The notes under the pieces were generated by a model. The model saw only the letters and a program-made list of their open reading frames with translations. It was not told the origin of the DNA and searched no databases. A program made the position numbers and the translations under genes. From B1SED10-75 sp964636865 (GTDB taxonomy: Bacteria; Bacillota; Dethiobacteria; DTU022; PWGO01), in contig CAZWVJ010000006.1 in the NCBI GenBank assembly GCA_964636865.1, forward strand, positions 1 through 64,000: DNA of 64,000 nt. The letters are read 5' to 3'. Position 1 is the first letter of the stretch. Every line of letters starts with the position of its first letter. Positions 8,279-16,564 of this stretch are shown one piece after another.

Positions 8279-9626
8279 CCGGATCATCTTTTCTACTTTT
8301 TCTCCGGGAACGCAGCCGTTCCAACCTTTCTTTAAGACGGGCTTCATACCCTATTTCACGGGGATTATAGAATGTCTTCGCTGACACACGGGGAGGGAGA
8401 TATTCTTGCTCTACATATCCCCCGGGATGGTCGTGGGGATAAAGATAACCTTCACCGTGCCCCAGGCGTTCTGCCCCCCAATAATTACTGTCACGTAAAT
8501 GCGGCGGAACTTCTTCTCGGGCAGAGCCTTGCCGGTCAATCTCCTTGAGGGCTTCTTCTCCGGCCAGATAAGCGGCATTGCTTTTCGGCGCCGTTGCCAG
8601 GTAAGTAACCGCTTGAGACAGAAGAATTCGCCCTTCGGGCATTCCCACTAATTGGAGGCCGTGAAACGCAGATACTGCTACCTGCAAAGCCCGGGGATCC
8701 GCATTCCCAATATCTTCAGAGGCGCTTATTATTATACGCCGGGCGATAAAAAGCGGGTCCTCGCCTCCCTTAATCATCCGTGCCATCCAATAAAGAGCGG
8801 CATCAGGGTCAGATCCCCTGATAGATTTAATAAAAGCGGAAGCTATATCATAATGATTGTCACCGTCGCGATCATAGGCATGAATTCTGGCAGCAAAAGC
8901 CTCTTCTACCGTCTCAACATGCAGATGACGTAGCCCTTTTTCATCAGGTTCTGTGGTATAAGCGGCTAATTCCAAAGCGTCAAGGGCTGAACGGGCATCA
9001 CCGTTTGCTTTCTGAGCCAGGGCAGCCAGCGCCTCCTCGTCCACCCGGAGTTTCCATTTTCCCAATCCCCTTTCATCATCTTCCAAAGCCCGCTGCAATA
9101 TGAGCATAATATCTTCTTCTTTCAGGGCATGGAACAAAAAAAGGCGCACGCGGGAAAGCAGTGGGGAGGTAAGATAAAAAAACGGATTCTCCGTAGTCGC
9201 GCCGATAAAGAACAATGTCCCTTCCTCTATAGAAGACAGAAGGGCATCCTGCTGGGATTTGTTAAAACGATGAATTTCGTCCAGAAATAATATGGTTCGT
9301 CTTTCTTCCGTAGTCCATCTCACCCGGGCTTCTTCAATGAGTTTACGCACCTCAGCCACATGGGCGGAAACAGCATTGAGCTGCACAAAATGAGCCCTCG
9401 TTTGAGCAGCAATGAGTCGCGCCAGGGTGGTTTTGCCTGTCCCGGGTGGACCATAAAAGATGCATGAAGTGAGACGATCTTGCTCTATGGCTTTTCTCAA
9501 AGGTGTATCTGCAGCCAATATTTCCTGCTGACCTACAAACTCATTCAGGTAGAGGGGGCGCATGCGGGCTGCCAGAGGGCCTTCTTCTTTAATTTTTTCC
9601 TGCCAGTTATAACTAAATAAGTCCAT
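8271..9626 (-). CDS. rarA: Replication-associated recombination protein RarA (MgsA) AAA+ ATPase
   Basis: RarA/MgsA/WRNIP1 family ATPase that acts at stalled replication forks and is related to clamp loader subunits. 451 residues. Walker A GPPGTGKTT is at 59-67, Walker B is ILFLDEIHRF, sensor 1 is GATTENPFF, and the C-terminal tetramerisation domain contains YWGAERLGHGEGYLYPHD. I chose the ATG at 9626: GGAGG lies 9 bases before it, inside what would be codons of a longer version starting at 9644. Confidence 0.94.
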   Translation of the reverse strand: MDLFSYNWQEKIKEEGPLAARMRPLYLNEFVGQQEILAADTPLRKAIEQDRLTSCIFYGPPGTGKTTLARLIAAQTRAHFVQLNAVSAHVAEVRKLIEEARVRWTTEERRTILFLDEIHRFNKSQQDALLSSIEEGTLFFIGATTENPFFYLTSPLLSRVRLFLFHALKEEDIMLILQRALEDDERGLGKWKLRVDEEALAALAQKANGDARSALDALELAAYTTEPDEKGLRHLHVETVEEAFAARIHAYDRDGDNHYDIASAFIKSIRGSDPDAALYWMARMIKGGEDPLFIARRIIISASEDIGNADPRALQVAVSAFHGLQLVGMPEGRILLSQAVTYLATAPKSNAAYLAGEEALKEIDRQGSAREEVPPHLRDSNYWGAERLGHGEGYLYPHDHPGGYVEQEYLPPRVSAKTFYNPREIGYEARLKERLERLRSRRKSRKDDPDG

Positions 9627-9670
9627 GCCCTTTTTCCTCCTCATGGCAGGGGTAAATTTACAAGAAACAG

Positions 9671-11041
9671 TTATGTAACCGGCGCTGAATTACCGGCTTT
9701 TAGGTAAAGAGCACATTCCAGTCTTTTTTTCTGCAGGGCACATTCCAACTTAGAAGGCCGGGTAAAGCTCCCGTTTATAATTTTTGCTGCCGCCCGGCAA
9801 CCACCACCACAATGATAACGCGCCCAACAATGGCGGCATTGGTTATGCAAGGGACCCGCCGGCGGAAATGCTTTTTTCGAAGGTTGTTTAAACAAATGAG
9901 GTTTCTGAACATTGCCCAGCAGAAGTGTTTCATCTTCCACTAATTGATGACAGGGATAAAGATCTCCCGTGGGAGTTACAGCCAGGTATTCATCTCCGGC
10001 GCCGCACCCGGAAAGACGTTTATAAATACATGGTCCGCCTTCCAAATTCACTTCAAAGTGAAAAAAGGAAAATGGGTCTCCCTTTTTTTTCATTTCCAGG
10101 TAATAAGCAGCAAGCTTTTGGTATTCTTCCTCCAATACCGTCAAATCGTCTGTGGTCAAAGCACAATCATCTTCAAAAGAGGCTATCACCGGTTCCAGGG
10201 AGATGCGGCGGAATCCCAGGTCAACCAGGTGAGCCACATCGCGGGAAAAATCCCGATTATAGCGGGTAAAAGTGCCCCGCACATAATAACTGCCTTCCCA
10301 TTCTTTCACAAACCTCTGCAAGCGCTCCTTAACCATAGCGTAACTGGGAGAACCGTCAGAGAAAACCCGCATCCGGTCATGGACATGCGGACGACCGTCC
10401 AGGCTAAGAATTACGCTAAAATCTTCTTCTCGTAAATAATTCTTTATATCTTCCCGGAGCAGTAAGCCATTAGTAGTCAAGGTAAAATGAAACTTTACCC
10501 CTTTTTTCTTCTCTTTCTGCCGGGCATAAGCGGTGATGTCTTTTATAGATTCCATATTTAAGAGCGGCTCCCCGCCAAAATAATCTATTTCCAGGTGCGT
10601 TTTCCCCTCTGCCTGCCTCAATAAAAAGTCAATGGCAGCCCGGCCTATTTCCGGGGGCATAAGCTTTTCCGGGGGATTTTTTCCATAACTTCCCTCACCG
10701 GCAAAACAGTAACGGCAGGAAAGATTGCAATCATGAGCTATATTGAGGCATAGTGCTTTTACCGGCGGTGCATTGTTAGTCTTATCGCCGGCAGAGTGAG
10801 GTTTTGCCCATAACAAACCATCTTGCTGTAAGGTTTGCACTTCTGCAATAGCTTCTTCAACGGTATTATCACCATAAATGCCTCCCAGAAGGTCAAATAC
10901 CTCTTTCCGAGAAGCTCCTTGATCTAGATAATTAATTATTTCCCATCCCACTTCATCTACCCGGTGTAGGGCATCACTTTCTACATCTAAAACAAGCTTT
11001 TCCCCGTTAATTTCAAAACGATGCAGTTCACCGCTTTTCAC
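9671..11041 (-). CDS. SCIFF peptide radical SAM maturase (thioether-forming)
   Basis: Radical SAM/SPASM enzyme that installs thioether cross-links on the SCIFF ranthipeptide encoded just upstream. 456 residues from a GTG at 11039-11041, the usual length for this family. Residues about 6-75 are the peptide-recognition (RRE-like) region with FEINGEKLVLDVESD. The radical SAM cluster motif is Cys105-x3-Cys109-x2-Cys112 (CNLSCRYC). DYFGGEPLL follows, and the SPASM Cys-rich tail contains CGAGDEY, YPCHQL and CRHCWARYHCGGGC. The GTG is preceded by AAGGAGGG 8 bases away and overlaps the SCIFF gene by 14 bases. A longer reading from an ATG at 11167 is wrong: its extra 42 residues lie on the SCIFF gene in another frame. 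Confidence 0.93.
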   Translation of the reverse strand: MKSGELHRFEINGEKLVLDVESDALHRVDEVGWEIINYLDQGASRKEVFDLLGGIYGDNTVEEAIAEVQTLQQDGLLWAKPHSAGDKTNNAPPVKALCLNIAHDCNLSCRYCFAGEGSYGKNPPEKLMPPEIGRAAIDFLLRQAEGKTHLEIDYFGGEPLLNMESIKDITAYARQKEKKKGVKFHFTLTTNGLLLREDIKNYLREEDFSVILSLDGRPHVHDRMRVFSDGSPSYAMVKERLQRFVKEWEGSYYVRGTFTRYNRDFSRDVAHLVDLGFRRISLEPVIASFEDDCALTTDDLTVLEEEYQKLAAYYLEMKKKGDPFSFFHFEVNLEGGPCIYKRLSGCGAGDEYLAVTPTGDLYPCHQLVEDETLLLGNVQKPHLFKQPSKKAFPPAGPLHNQCRHCWARYHCGGGCRAAAKIINGSFTRPSKLECALQKKRLECALYLKAGNSAPVT

Positions 11042-11192
11042 TCCATGTGCCCTCCTTATAACGGCGGCAATCTTGATTCCCCACTGTACAGGAAGTTTTA
11101 CAAGCCGACTGGCAGGAGGTAGGGCATTCCCGACAGCCTTTACCTTCCCGAACAAATGATCTGCCATAATTAACAGGACGAATGTGTTTCAT
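11028..11192 (-). CDS. SCIFF ranthipeptide precursor (six Cys in forty-five residues)
   Basis: A 54-residue precursor peptide, ATG at 11190-11192, TGA at 11028-11030, with GGAGGT just upstream. It starts MKHIRPVN, and the core contains CRECPTSCQSACKTSCTVGN with a further DC, so cysteines at 20, 23, 27, 31, 35 and 42: exactly six. The segment SCQSACKTSCTVGNQ is the hallmark of the SCIFF family, found in nearly all Clostridia and cross-linked by the neighbouring radical SAM maturase. The natural function is unsettled (signalling or redox roles have been proposed). Unusual here is an extra polar C-terminal tail of 12 residues (RRYKEGTW...) after the last Cys. Its end overlaps the maturase start, implying translational coupling. 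Confidence 0.95.
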   Translation of the reverse strand: MKHIRPVNYGRSFVREGKGCRECPTSCQSACKTSCTVGNQDCRRYKEGTWSEKR

Positions 11193-11256
11193 TTTTTACC
11201 TCCCCATTCAAAAATTTTAAATATGGGCTTCCTCATAAAAAAGGACTTGCTGTGTT

Positions 11257-11285
11257 ATTATAACATGCTTAATTTTTTTTATTAA
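11257..11285 (-). promoter_or_regulatory. Possible promoter of the SCIFF operon
   Basis: On the minus strand a perfect TATAAT (11257-11262) lies 17 bases after TTAATA (11280-11285), a weak -35. The 5' leader would be about 60 bases. The position, between the upstream terminator and the SCIFF start, supports it. Confidence 0.45.
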
Positions 11286-11353
11286 ATACTCCCCAAATTT
11301 ACTCTTATTTCTCTTTCCAAAAAAAATATCCGCAGTTTTGAAGGCGACAATCT

Positions 11354-11390
11354 ATAAAAAAGAGGGTGAACAAATTTACTCACCGCTCTT
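11354..11390 (-). terminator. Rho-independent terminator after the glycosyltransferase gene
   Basis: Read on the minus strand: AAGAGcGGTGA, a 10-base loop, TCACCCTCTT, then TTTTTTA. The stem is 10 bp with one bulged base. It separates the ispG-glycosyltransferase transcript from the SCIFF genes. Confidence 0.8.
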
Positions 11391-11425
11391 ACAAAAACTT
11401 CTACTGGCTTCATAAAGAATGAAAC

Positions 11426-12082
11426 TTATTTTTCCTGTGTATTGTTAAGCTTGAGCATACTCCGAATTATTTCCCAGTACATTTTAAAACGGGCAGCACT
11501 TCCTTTCCAAAGCCCCATTTTCTCTTCTTTCATCATATGAGAAAGATCTGCAAGCACAACTTCTTCCGTCCGCAGGTTTGATTCTTCAGCATAATTATGC
11601 AGAGCATATTCCACTCCGAAGCGAGTAATATCAAGATCTGAAATATCCTCAAGTATTTTTTTCTTCAGCGCCCGCTGACCCGACAAAAAAGGAGTAACTT
11701 TTTGAGCAAAATCAGTGGCCATGCGGCCTTTCTCAAAAAGCCCTACAGTCATATCCACCCTATCTTGCATCACAGGTTCAAGGAGCATGCGCACATGCTC
11801 AGGCGTAAGCCCCACCAGGTCGGCATCCAAGAACAAGAGAATATCGGTTTCGGTTATATCCAAGCCGGCTTTGATAGCGCCGCCTTTACCCCGGTTGGTT
11901 TCCAGATCTATAACTTCCACCCCCTGTTCTTTAGCTACTTCTACCGTGCCATCAGTGGAACCGTCACTGACTACAATAATACGGTGCACCTCAGAAGTCG
12001 TTTTCAAAGTTTCCAAAACAGGAGCGATGGTTTTTTCTTCGTTAAAAGCGGGAATTATAGCTGTAACACTAATTGTTCTCAC
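11426..12082 (-). CDS. Family 2 glycosyltransferase
   Basis: Cytoplasmic GT-A fold glycosyltransferase of 218 residues. Motifs: IIPAFNEE at the N-terminus, VSDGSTDGT, NRGKGGAI and FLDADLVGL (the metal-binding DxD), then GQRAL, seen in glucosyl-phosphoglycerate synthase and polyprenyl-phosphate glycosyltransferase relatives. No membrane segments. The acceptor cannot be told from the sequence. It overlaps the 3' end of ispG by 14 bases, so it is translationally coupled. The GTG at 12080-12082 sits directly against a GGAG, which is too close. An ATT three codons downstream has GGAGG 8 bases before it and matches the usual family start (see findings). Confidence 0.85.
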   Translation of the reverse strand: MRTISVTAIIPAFNEEKTIAPVLETLKTTSEVHRIIVVSDGSTDGTVEVAKEQGVEVIDLETNRGKGGAIKAGLDITETDILLFLDADLVGLTPEHVRMLLEPVMQDRVDMTVGLFEKGRMATDFAQKVTPFLSGQRALKKKILEDISDLDITRFGVEYALHNYAEESNLRTEEVVLADLSHMMKEEKMGLWKGSAARFKMYWEIIRSMLKLNNTQEK

Positions 12083-13148
12083 CTCCAGAATTACCGGATA
12101 ACTTGGTTAACTCTTCTTTGAATGCTTTCAGAAGACTTTCCCGGGGAACCCGGCGAATAATTTCTCCATGCTTAAATATTATACCCTCCCGAGAAGTTCC
12201 TGTCACACCTAAATCAGCCTCTCGCCCCTCTCCCGGACCATTAACTACACAGCCCATTACGGCGATTTTAAAAGGTTTCTCCATTTTTTCCATTATTTCC
12301 TCTACTTCGCCCGCCAACCCGGCAACATCAATTTCACACCGCCCGCAAGTGGGACAGGAAACCAGATCAGGGCCAAAATATCGTATTCCCGCCGCTTGGA
12401 GTATAAGGCGGGCAGCCTTGATTTCCTCAACAGGATCCGCAGTAAGGGAGACCCGTATAGTATCACCAACCCCGTTCATCAAAAGGGAACCAATGCCCAC
12501 AGCAGACTTTACCATGCCCCGATAAAGCGGGCCTGCTTCGGTTACCCCTATATGAAAAGGGTAATTAACTTCCTGCGCCAGCAGCTGAAAGGCCTGAAAT
12601 GTAGCAGCCGCATCAGCAGCCTTCACAGAAACAATTATGTCTAAAAATCCCACTCCTTCCAAAACACGAATATATTTTAAAGCGGACTCTACCAGCGCTT
12701 CCGGTGATGCTTCGCCTCTGAACTTATAGATTTTTCTTTCCAGAGAACCTGCGTTTACTCCTATTCGCAGAGGAACCCCTTTTTGCCCGGCTTTGTCTGC
12801 CACCTGCAGGAGCCTTTCGGTGCCTCCGAAGTTTCCGGGGTTTATACGCAGCTTGGCCACATTTTTATCCAGGGCTTTTAAGGCAAGCTCGTGCTTGAAA
12901 TGAATATCAGCAATTACGGGTATAGGACTGGAAGCAACAATTACATCCAGGGCATTCAACGCTTCCTCGTCCGGAACCGCTACCCGGACAAGCTCACCTC
13001 CCGCCCGGTATATCTCGTTTATCTGGTCAATAGTTGATTTATAATCGGCTGTAAAGGTATTGGTCATAGACTGAATTGAAACCGGGGCCTCACCTCCTAC
13101 TAAAACGTTACCAACAGCTACCTCCCTGGTCGCCCTGCGTTTTATCAA
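12069..13148 (-). CDS. ispG: 4-hydroxy-3-methylbut-2-enyl diphosphate synthase
   Basis: Iron-sulfur enzyme of the MEP isoprenoid pathway, converting the cyclic diphosphate MEcPP to HMBPP. 359 residues from a TTG at 13146-13148 with GGAGG 7 bases upstream; the protein then begins with IKRRATREVAVGNV, the usual family start. An upstream ATG at 13229 would add a hydrophobic tail that overlaps rseP. The TIM barrel contains QSMTNTFTADY. The C-terminal cluster-binding part has SCPTCGRCEID and CVVNGPGE with the three Cys and Glu ligands. It is grouped with dxr, another MEP gene. Confidence 0.96.
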   Translation of the reverse strand: MIKRRATREVAVGNVLVGGEAPVSIQSMTNTFTADYKSTIDQINEIYRAGGELVRVAVPDEEALNALDVIVASSPIPVIADIHFKHELALKALDKNVAKLRINPGNFGGTERLLQVADKAGQKGVPLRIGVNAGSLERKIYKFRGEASPEALVESALKYIRVLEGVGFLDIIVSVKAADAAATFQAFQLLAQEVNYPFHIGVTEAGPLYRGMVKSAVGIGSLLMNGVGDTIRVSLTADPVEEIKAARLILQAAGIRYFGPDLVSCPTCGRCEIDVAGLAGEVEEIMEKMEKPFKIAVMGCVVNGPGEGREADLGVTGTSREGIIFKHGEIIRRVPRESLLKAFKEELTKLSGNSGGENN

Positions 13149-13185
13149 TGAAAAACCTCCACATCTCCAGCCATTAATACCACTT

Positions 13186-14445
13186 TTAGCCAAAAATATC
13201 AAGGCGGAGCAGATCATGATAAGTAACAATTAAAATCAATGCAATAAGCACCGCAAATCCGATCATGTGAATTAAACCTTCTTTTTCCGGATCCATGGGC
13301 TTACCTCTTACACCTTCAATGCCTAAAAAGAGAAGCCGCCCCCCATCAAGCGCCGGAACAGGCAATATGTTAATAAGGCCCACACTAAAACTTATTAATG
13401 CTGTAAGCATGAGCAGATTGGCAAAACCGGTGGCAGCCGCTTCACCTACAAAATCTATAATCCCTACGGGCCCGGCGACATCCAGGGGAATCTGCCCACT
13501 AATAGTAAGGTACAATGATTCTAAAATCAGGTAAATATAACTAAAACTGGTCCCCAAAGCCCTGAAAAAAGAAAATCTTTCGGTAGGCGGACCTATTCCA
13601 ATTATTCCCCGCACACCATCCAATTGCTCCTGATATGCAGGGACAAGGTTAAATGTTTTTTCTTCCCCGTCACGAACAACCGTCAAGTTTACTTCTTCGC
13701 CGGGCCTATTTTCTATAATGCTTACCAGTCCAGGCAAATCATCGACAGGTTTACCTTCCACGGCAACTATACGATCTCCTTCTTGTAACCCGGCTTCATC
13801 AGCCGGGAGCTCCGGTGCTAAATGTCCTATTTCCGCATTATCTTCCACGGCCATACCCAATAGAGATAAATCTACTACAGGAGTAAGGTTAAACGTTTTT
13901 TGTCTCCCGTTGCGTTCAACCGTTAAACTAATATTTTCACCATATTTACCTCCAATAATATGCGAGAGATCCTGCCATTCATTAACAGATTCCCCTTCCA
14001 CCGCCAATATATGATCCCCTTCCTGCAGCCCGGCTTCGGCTGCCGGAAAATCGGGTGACACCTGACCTATTTCAGTAGTATCCTCCGCGGGCATTCCCAG
14101 CAAAAAGAAATAGACCACAAAAATAAGCAATATGGCCAGGACAAAATTCATGAGAGAACCAGCAGCTACTACACCAATACGGCTGCGCACAGGCTTTTCC
14201 ATGAAATTGCCCGGCTTGTCCTGTTCATCTTCATCTTCGCCCAGCATACGGCAAAAACCGCCCAGAGGCACTGCTCTCAAAGAATAGTCAGTACCGTCCC
14301 GCGACCAACCCAGCAGACGGGGACCAAAACCTAAAGCAAGCTCAAGCACCTTAATGCCGGCACGGCGAGCTGCCAGGTAATGACCAAATTCATGCACAAA
14401 AATTATTAAACCAAAAACAAATATTGCCGCTACTAAAGTTAACAC
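13186..14445 (-). CDS. rseP: RIP zinc metalloprotease RseP/RasP with two PDZ domains
   Basis: Site-2 membrane protease that cleaves anti-sigma factors and remnant signal peptides inside the membrane. 419 residues. HEFGH is at 18-22 in the first transmembrane helix, and the second active-site motif NILPVPALDGGRLL is near residue 365. Between them are two PDZ domains (about 115-195 and 200-280) that are strikingly alike: both contain LLGM, EAGLQEGD, AVEG and KTFNL. The GTG start has GGGAGG upstream and overlaps the dxr stop. B. subtilis RasP has one PDZ; a near-identical pair points to internal duplication. Confidence 0.94.
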   Translation of the reverse strand: MLTLVAAIFVFGLIIFVHEFGHYLAARRAGIKVLELALGFGPRLLGWSRDGTDYSLRAVPLGGFCRMLGEDEDEQDKPGNFMEKPVRSRIGVVAAGSLMNFVLAILLIFVVYFFLLGMPAEDTTEIGQVSPDFPAAEAGLQEGDHILAVEGESVNEWQDLSHIIGGKYGENISLTVERNGRQKTFNLTPVVDLSLLGMAVEDNAEIGHLAPELPADEAGLQEGDRIVAVEGKPVDDLPGLVSIIENRPGEEVNLTVVRDGEEKTFNLVPAYQEQLDGVRGIIGIGPPTERFSFFRALGTSFSYIYLILESLYLTISGQIPLDVAGPVGIIDFVGEAAATGFANLLMLTALISFSVGLINILPVPALDGGRLLFLGIEGVRGKPMDPEKEGLIHMIGFAVLIALILIVTYHDLLRLDIFG

Positions 14446-15602
14446 CGGTAACCTCCCATTTCCCCTAAATTTATAGCCCTATCCGCGGCCCATTCATGGG
14501 CAGCAAGGATATCTTCTTCTTCGGGATTGCTCACTGACTGATGCTCATCCATTATGGCTTCAATCATTTCCGCAATCGCCGTAAATTTTATCTTATTATC
14601 TAAAAACAGCTGTACCGCCACTTCATTAACTGCATTCATACAAGCCGGCATAGTTCCGCCAATTTCACCGGCCCGATAAGCCAGGCGCAGGCATGGGAAA
14701 GCCTGATTATCAGGATCCTCAAATACCAGGTTTTGCTTTCCCCATTCCACTCCCTTAATTACGGCCTTTTCACGTCTGGGGTAAGTAAGGGCGTATTGAA
14801 TGGGAAGCCGCATATCGGGAACAGCCATTTGAGCTACCACAGAGCCGTCTACAAATTCTACCAGGGAATGCACCAGGCTCTGGGGATGGACCAACACTTC
14901 AATTTGATCCAATCCCAAACCGAAAAGCCAGCCGGCTTCCAATACTTCAAACCCTTTGTTCATTAATGTTGCCGAGTCGATAGTAATCTTGGCTCCCATT
15001 TGCCAGTTAGGATGCTTTAAGGCTTGAGCCGGCTTTACCTGTTCTAATTCATCATAATTCAAACCTCTAAAAGGACCGCCGGAAGCAGTTAATATTACCC
15101 GTTTTACTTCCCGCGCAGATTCACCCCTTAAACACTGAAATACGGCAGAATGTTCGCTATCTACAGGTATAATCATCTCCCGAAAGCGGGGAAATTTGCG
15201 TGAAAGCAATTCTCCACCGACTACCAGCGATTCTTTGTTAGCCAGGGCAACCCTTTTCCCTTCTTTTAAAGCCGCCAATGTAGGGCGAAAACCGCTGAAC
15301 CCTACCAAAGCCATTAGGATAATATCGGCGCTTGCCCAGGTGGCAGCCTGCTCCAGCCCTTCTTCCCCCATAGCAAATTTCGGGTTTATATTATGGGTTT
15401 CCTTCTTAAGCTGTTCAATATTTCGGTCATCAGCCAAAACCAGTAATTCGGGGGTGAAGCGCCGGGCTTGTTCGGCCAGCAACGAATAATTGGTATGTGC
15501 GGTGAGAGCTACTACCCGGTAATCTTTCCCCAGAGATTCCAGCACTTCCAACGCTTGTTGCCCGATGGAACCGCTTGATCCCAATATGCTCACATTCGGC
15601 AG
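14439..15602 (-). CDS. dxr: 1-deoxy-D-xylulose 5-phosphate reductoisomerase
   Basis: NADPH-dependent enzyme of the MEP pathway making MEP from DXP. The NADP site is ILGSSGSIGQ at the N-terminus; metal and substrate motifs are DSEHSAVFQ, LTASGGPFRG, HPNWQMGAKITIDSAT and HPQSLVHSLV. ATG codons exist at 15632 and 15623, but the ribosome site AGGAGG lies after them, 9 bases before a CTG at 15600-15602. From that CTG the protein is 387 residues and aligns with the B. subtilis start without a gap. I therefore annotate the CTG, with ATG 15623 as the conventional alternative. Its 3' end overlaps rseP by 7 bases. Confidence 0.93.
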   Translation of the reverse strand: MPNVSILGSSGSIGQQALEVLESLGKDYRVVALTAHTNYSLLAEQARRFTPELLVLADDRNIEQLKKETHNINPKFAMGEEGLEQAATWASADIILMALVGFSGFRPTLAALKEGKRVALANKESLVVGGELLSRKFPRFREMIIPVDSEHSAVFQCLRGESAREVKRVILTASGGPFRGLNYDELEQVKPAQALKHPNWQMGAKITIDSATLMNKGFEVLEAGWLFGLGLDQIEVLVHPQSLVHSLVEFVDGSVVAQMAVPDMRLPIQYALTYPRREKAVIKGVEWGKQNLVFEDPDNQAFPCLRLAYRAGEIGGTMPACMNAVNEVAVQLFLDNKIKFTAIAEMIEAIMDEHQSVSNPEEEDILAAHEWAADRAINLGEMGGYRC

Positions 15603-15767
15603 TTTGATTTTCCTCCTAACCATTCCGGGCATCCCCGGTAAAAAACATGATTTTTATTTTACCTGTGAAACCGGGACTTGCTTCAATAAATTACATCCCT
15701 TTAAAATGCCTGAAAAAGATACTTTAATTTTACCACATGAGTGCCTTTCCAATGGAAAGAGCCGATT

Positions 15768-16562
15768 TTACAAATAATTAATAAGGAAAATATAATAGTA
15801 AGCAAAAGGCGCTGCATACATCATACTATCAAACCTGTCCAAAATGCCTCCGTGACCGGGAATAAAACTGCCCGAATCCTTTACTTCCAATTTTCTCTTT
15901 AATGCAGATTCCACCAAATCGCCAATCTGGGCAAAAATAATAATTATAAAAACTAACCCTACCGTTAATACCAAGCTCAGCTGGTAAAAATCCGGAATAA
16001 GGAAATATAACAATATACTTAGTAGTATAGTACCCAGCAGCCCTCCCAATGATCCTTCAACACTTTTTGCAGGGCTCACCGCCGGCATTAGTTTTCTTTT
16101 TCCCCACGCATTTCCCACAAAATAAGCGAATGTATCATTTAACCATACGGCAGCTATTAAAATAACGGTAAACTCAAAAACAAATTCTTGCCTCAGCATC
16201 ACCAGGTAACCTAATAAACCGCCTATATAAATTATACCCCAGAAAAACAATGAAGTTTCTTCCAGGGTAGAGCGGTTAAACCTGAACACCAGATTTAGGG
16301 CAATCCACAAAAACAGAAGCGTGATAACTACCAATACCGTTTCTAAACTTCCCAGGTGTACCGCCGCCAAAAGAGCAGTTAGACCTACAAAACCACTAAA
16401 GAACAATACTTTATCGCTCAAGCGCATCATCTGAAAATACTCGCGCAACCCTATCACTGCTATTAACCATACAATAAGAGTATACCATATATCCCCTAAA
16501 TAAATAAAATATAATAAGAGGGGAATTCCCACTAACGCAGAAAGGACCCTTTTTAACAGCAT
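15768..16562 (-). CDS. cdsA: Phosphatidate cytidylyltransferase
   Basis: Integral membrane enzyme that makes CDP-diacylglycerol from phosphatidic acid and CTP. 264 residues with about eight hydrophobic segments. The family signature is present at the C-terminus: SALKRKLEVKDSGSFIPGHG continuing GILDRFD, with the metal-binding Lys-Asp and terminal Asp residues. SPAKSVEGSLGG is the conserved upstream motif. A 2-base gap to uppS and GGAGG upstream of the ATG indicate cotranscription. Confidence 0.95.
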   Translation of the reverse strand: MLLKRVLSALVGIPLLLYFIYLGDIWYTLIVWLIAVIGLREYFQMMRLSDKVLFFSGFVGLTALLAAVHLGSLETVLVVITLLFLWIALNLVFRFNRSTLEETSLFFWGIIYIGGLLGYLVMLRQEFVFEFTVILIAAVWLNDTFAYFVGNAWGKRKLMPAVSPAKSVEGSLGGLLGTILLSILLYFLIPDFYQLSLVLTVGLVFIIIIFAQIGDLVESALKRKLEVKDSGSFIPGHGGILDRFDSMMYAAPFAYYYIFLINYL

Positions 16563-16564
16563 CC

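Noticed and set aside
9944..10435. 163-codon plus-strand reading frame opposite the SCIFF maturase
   Set aside because: Shadow of the conserved radical SAM gene; no ribosome site or recognisable domain.
11042..11167. N-terminal extension of the radical SAM maturase from an ATG at 11167
   Set aside because: These codons overlap the SCIFF precursor in another frame, have no family similarity, and a GTG with an ideal ribosome site at 11041 gives the normal length.
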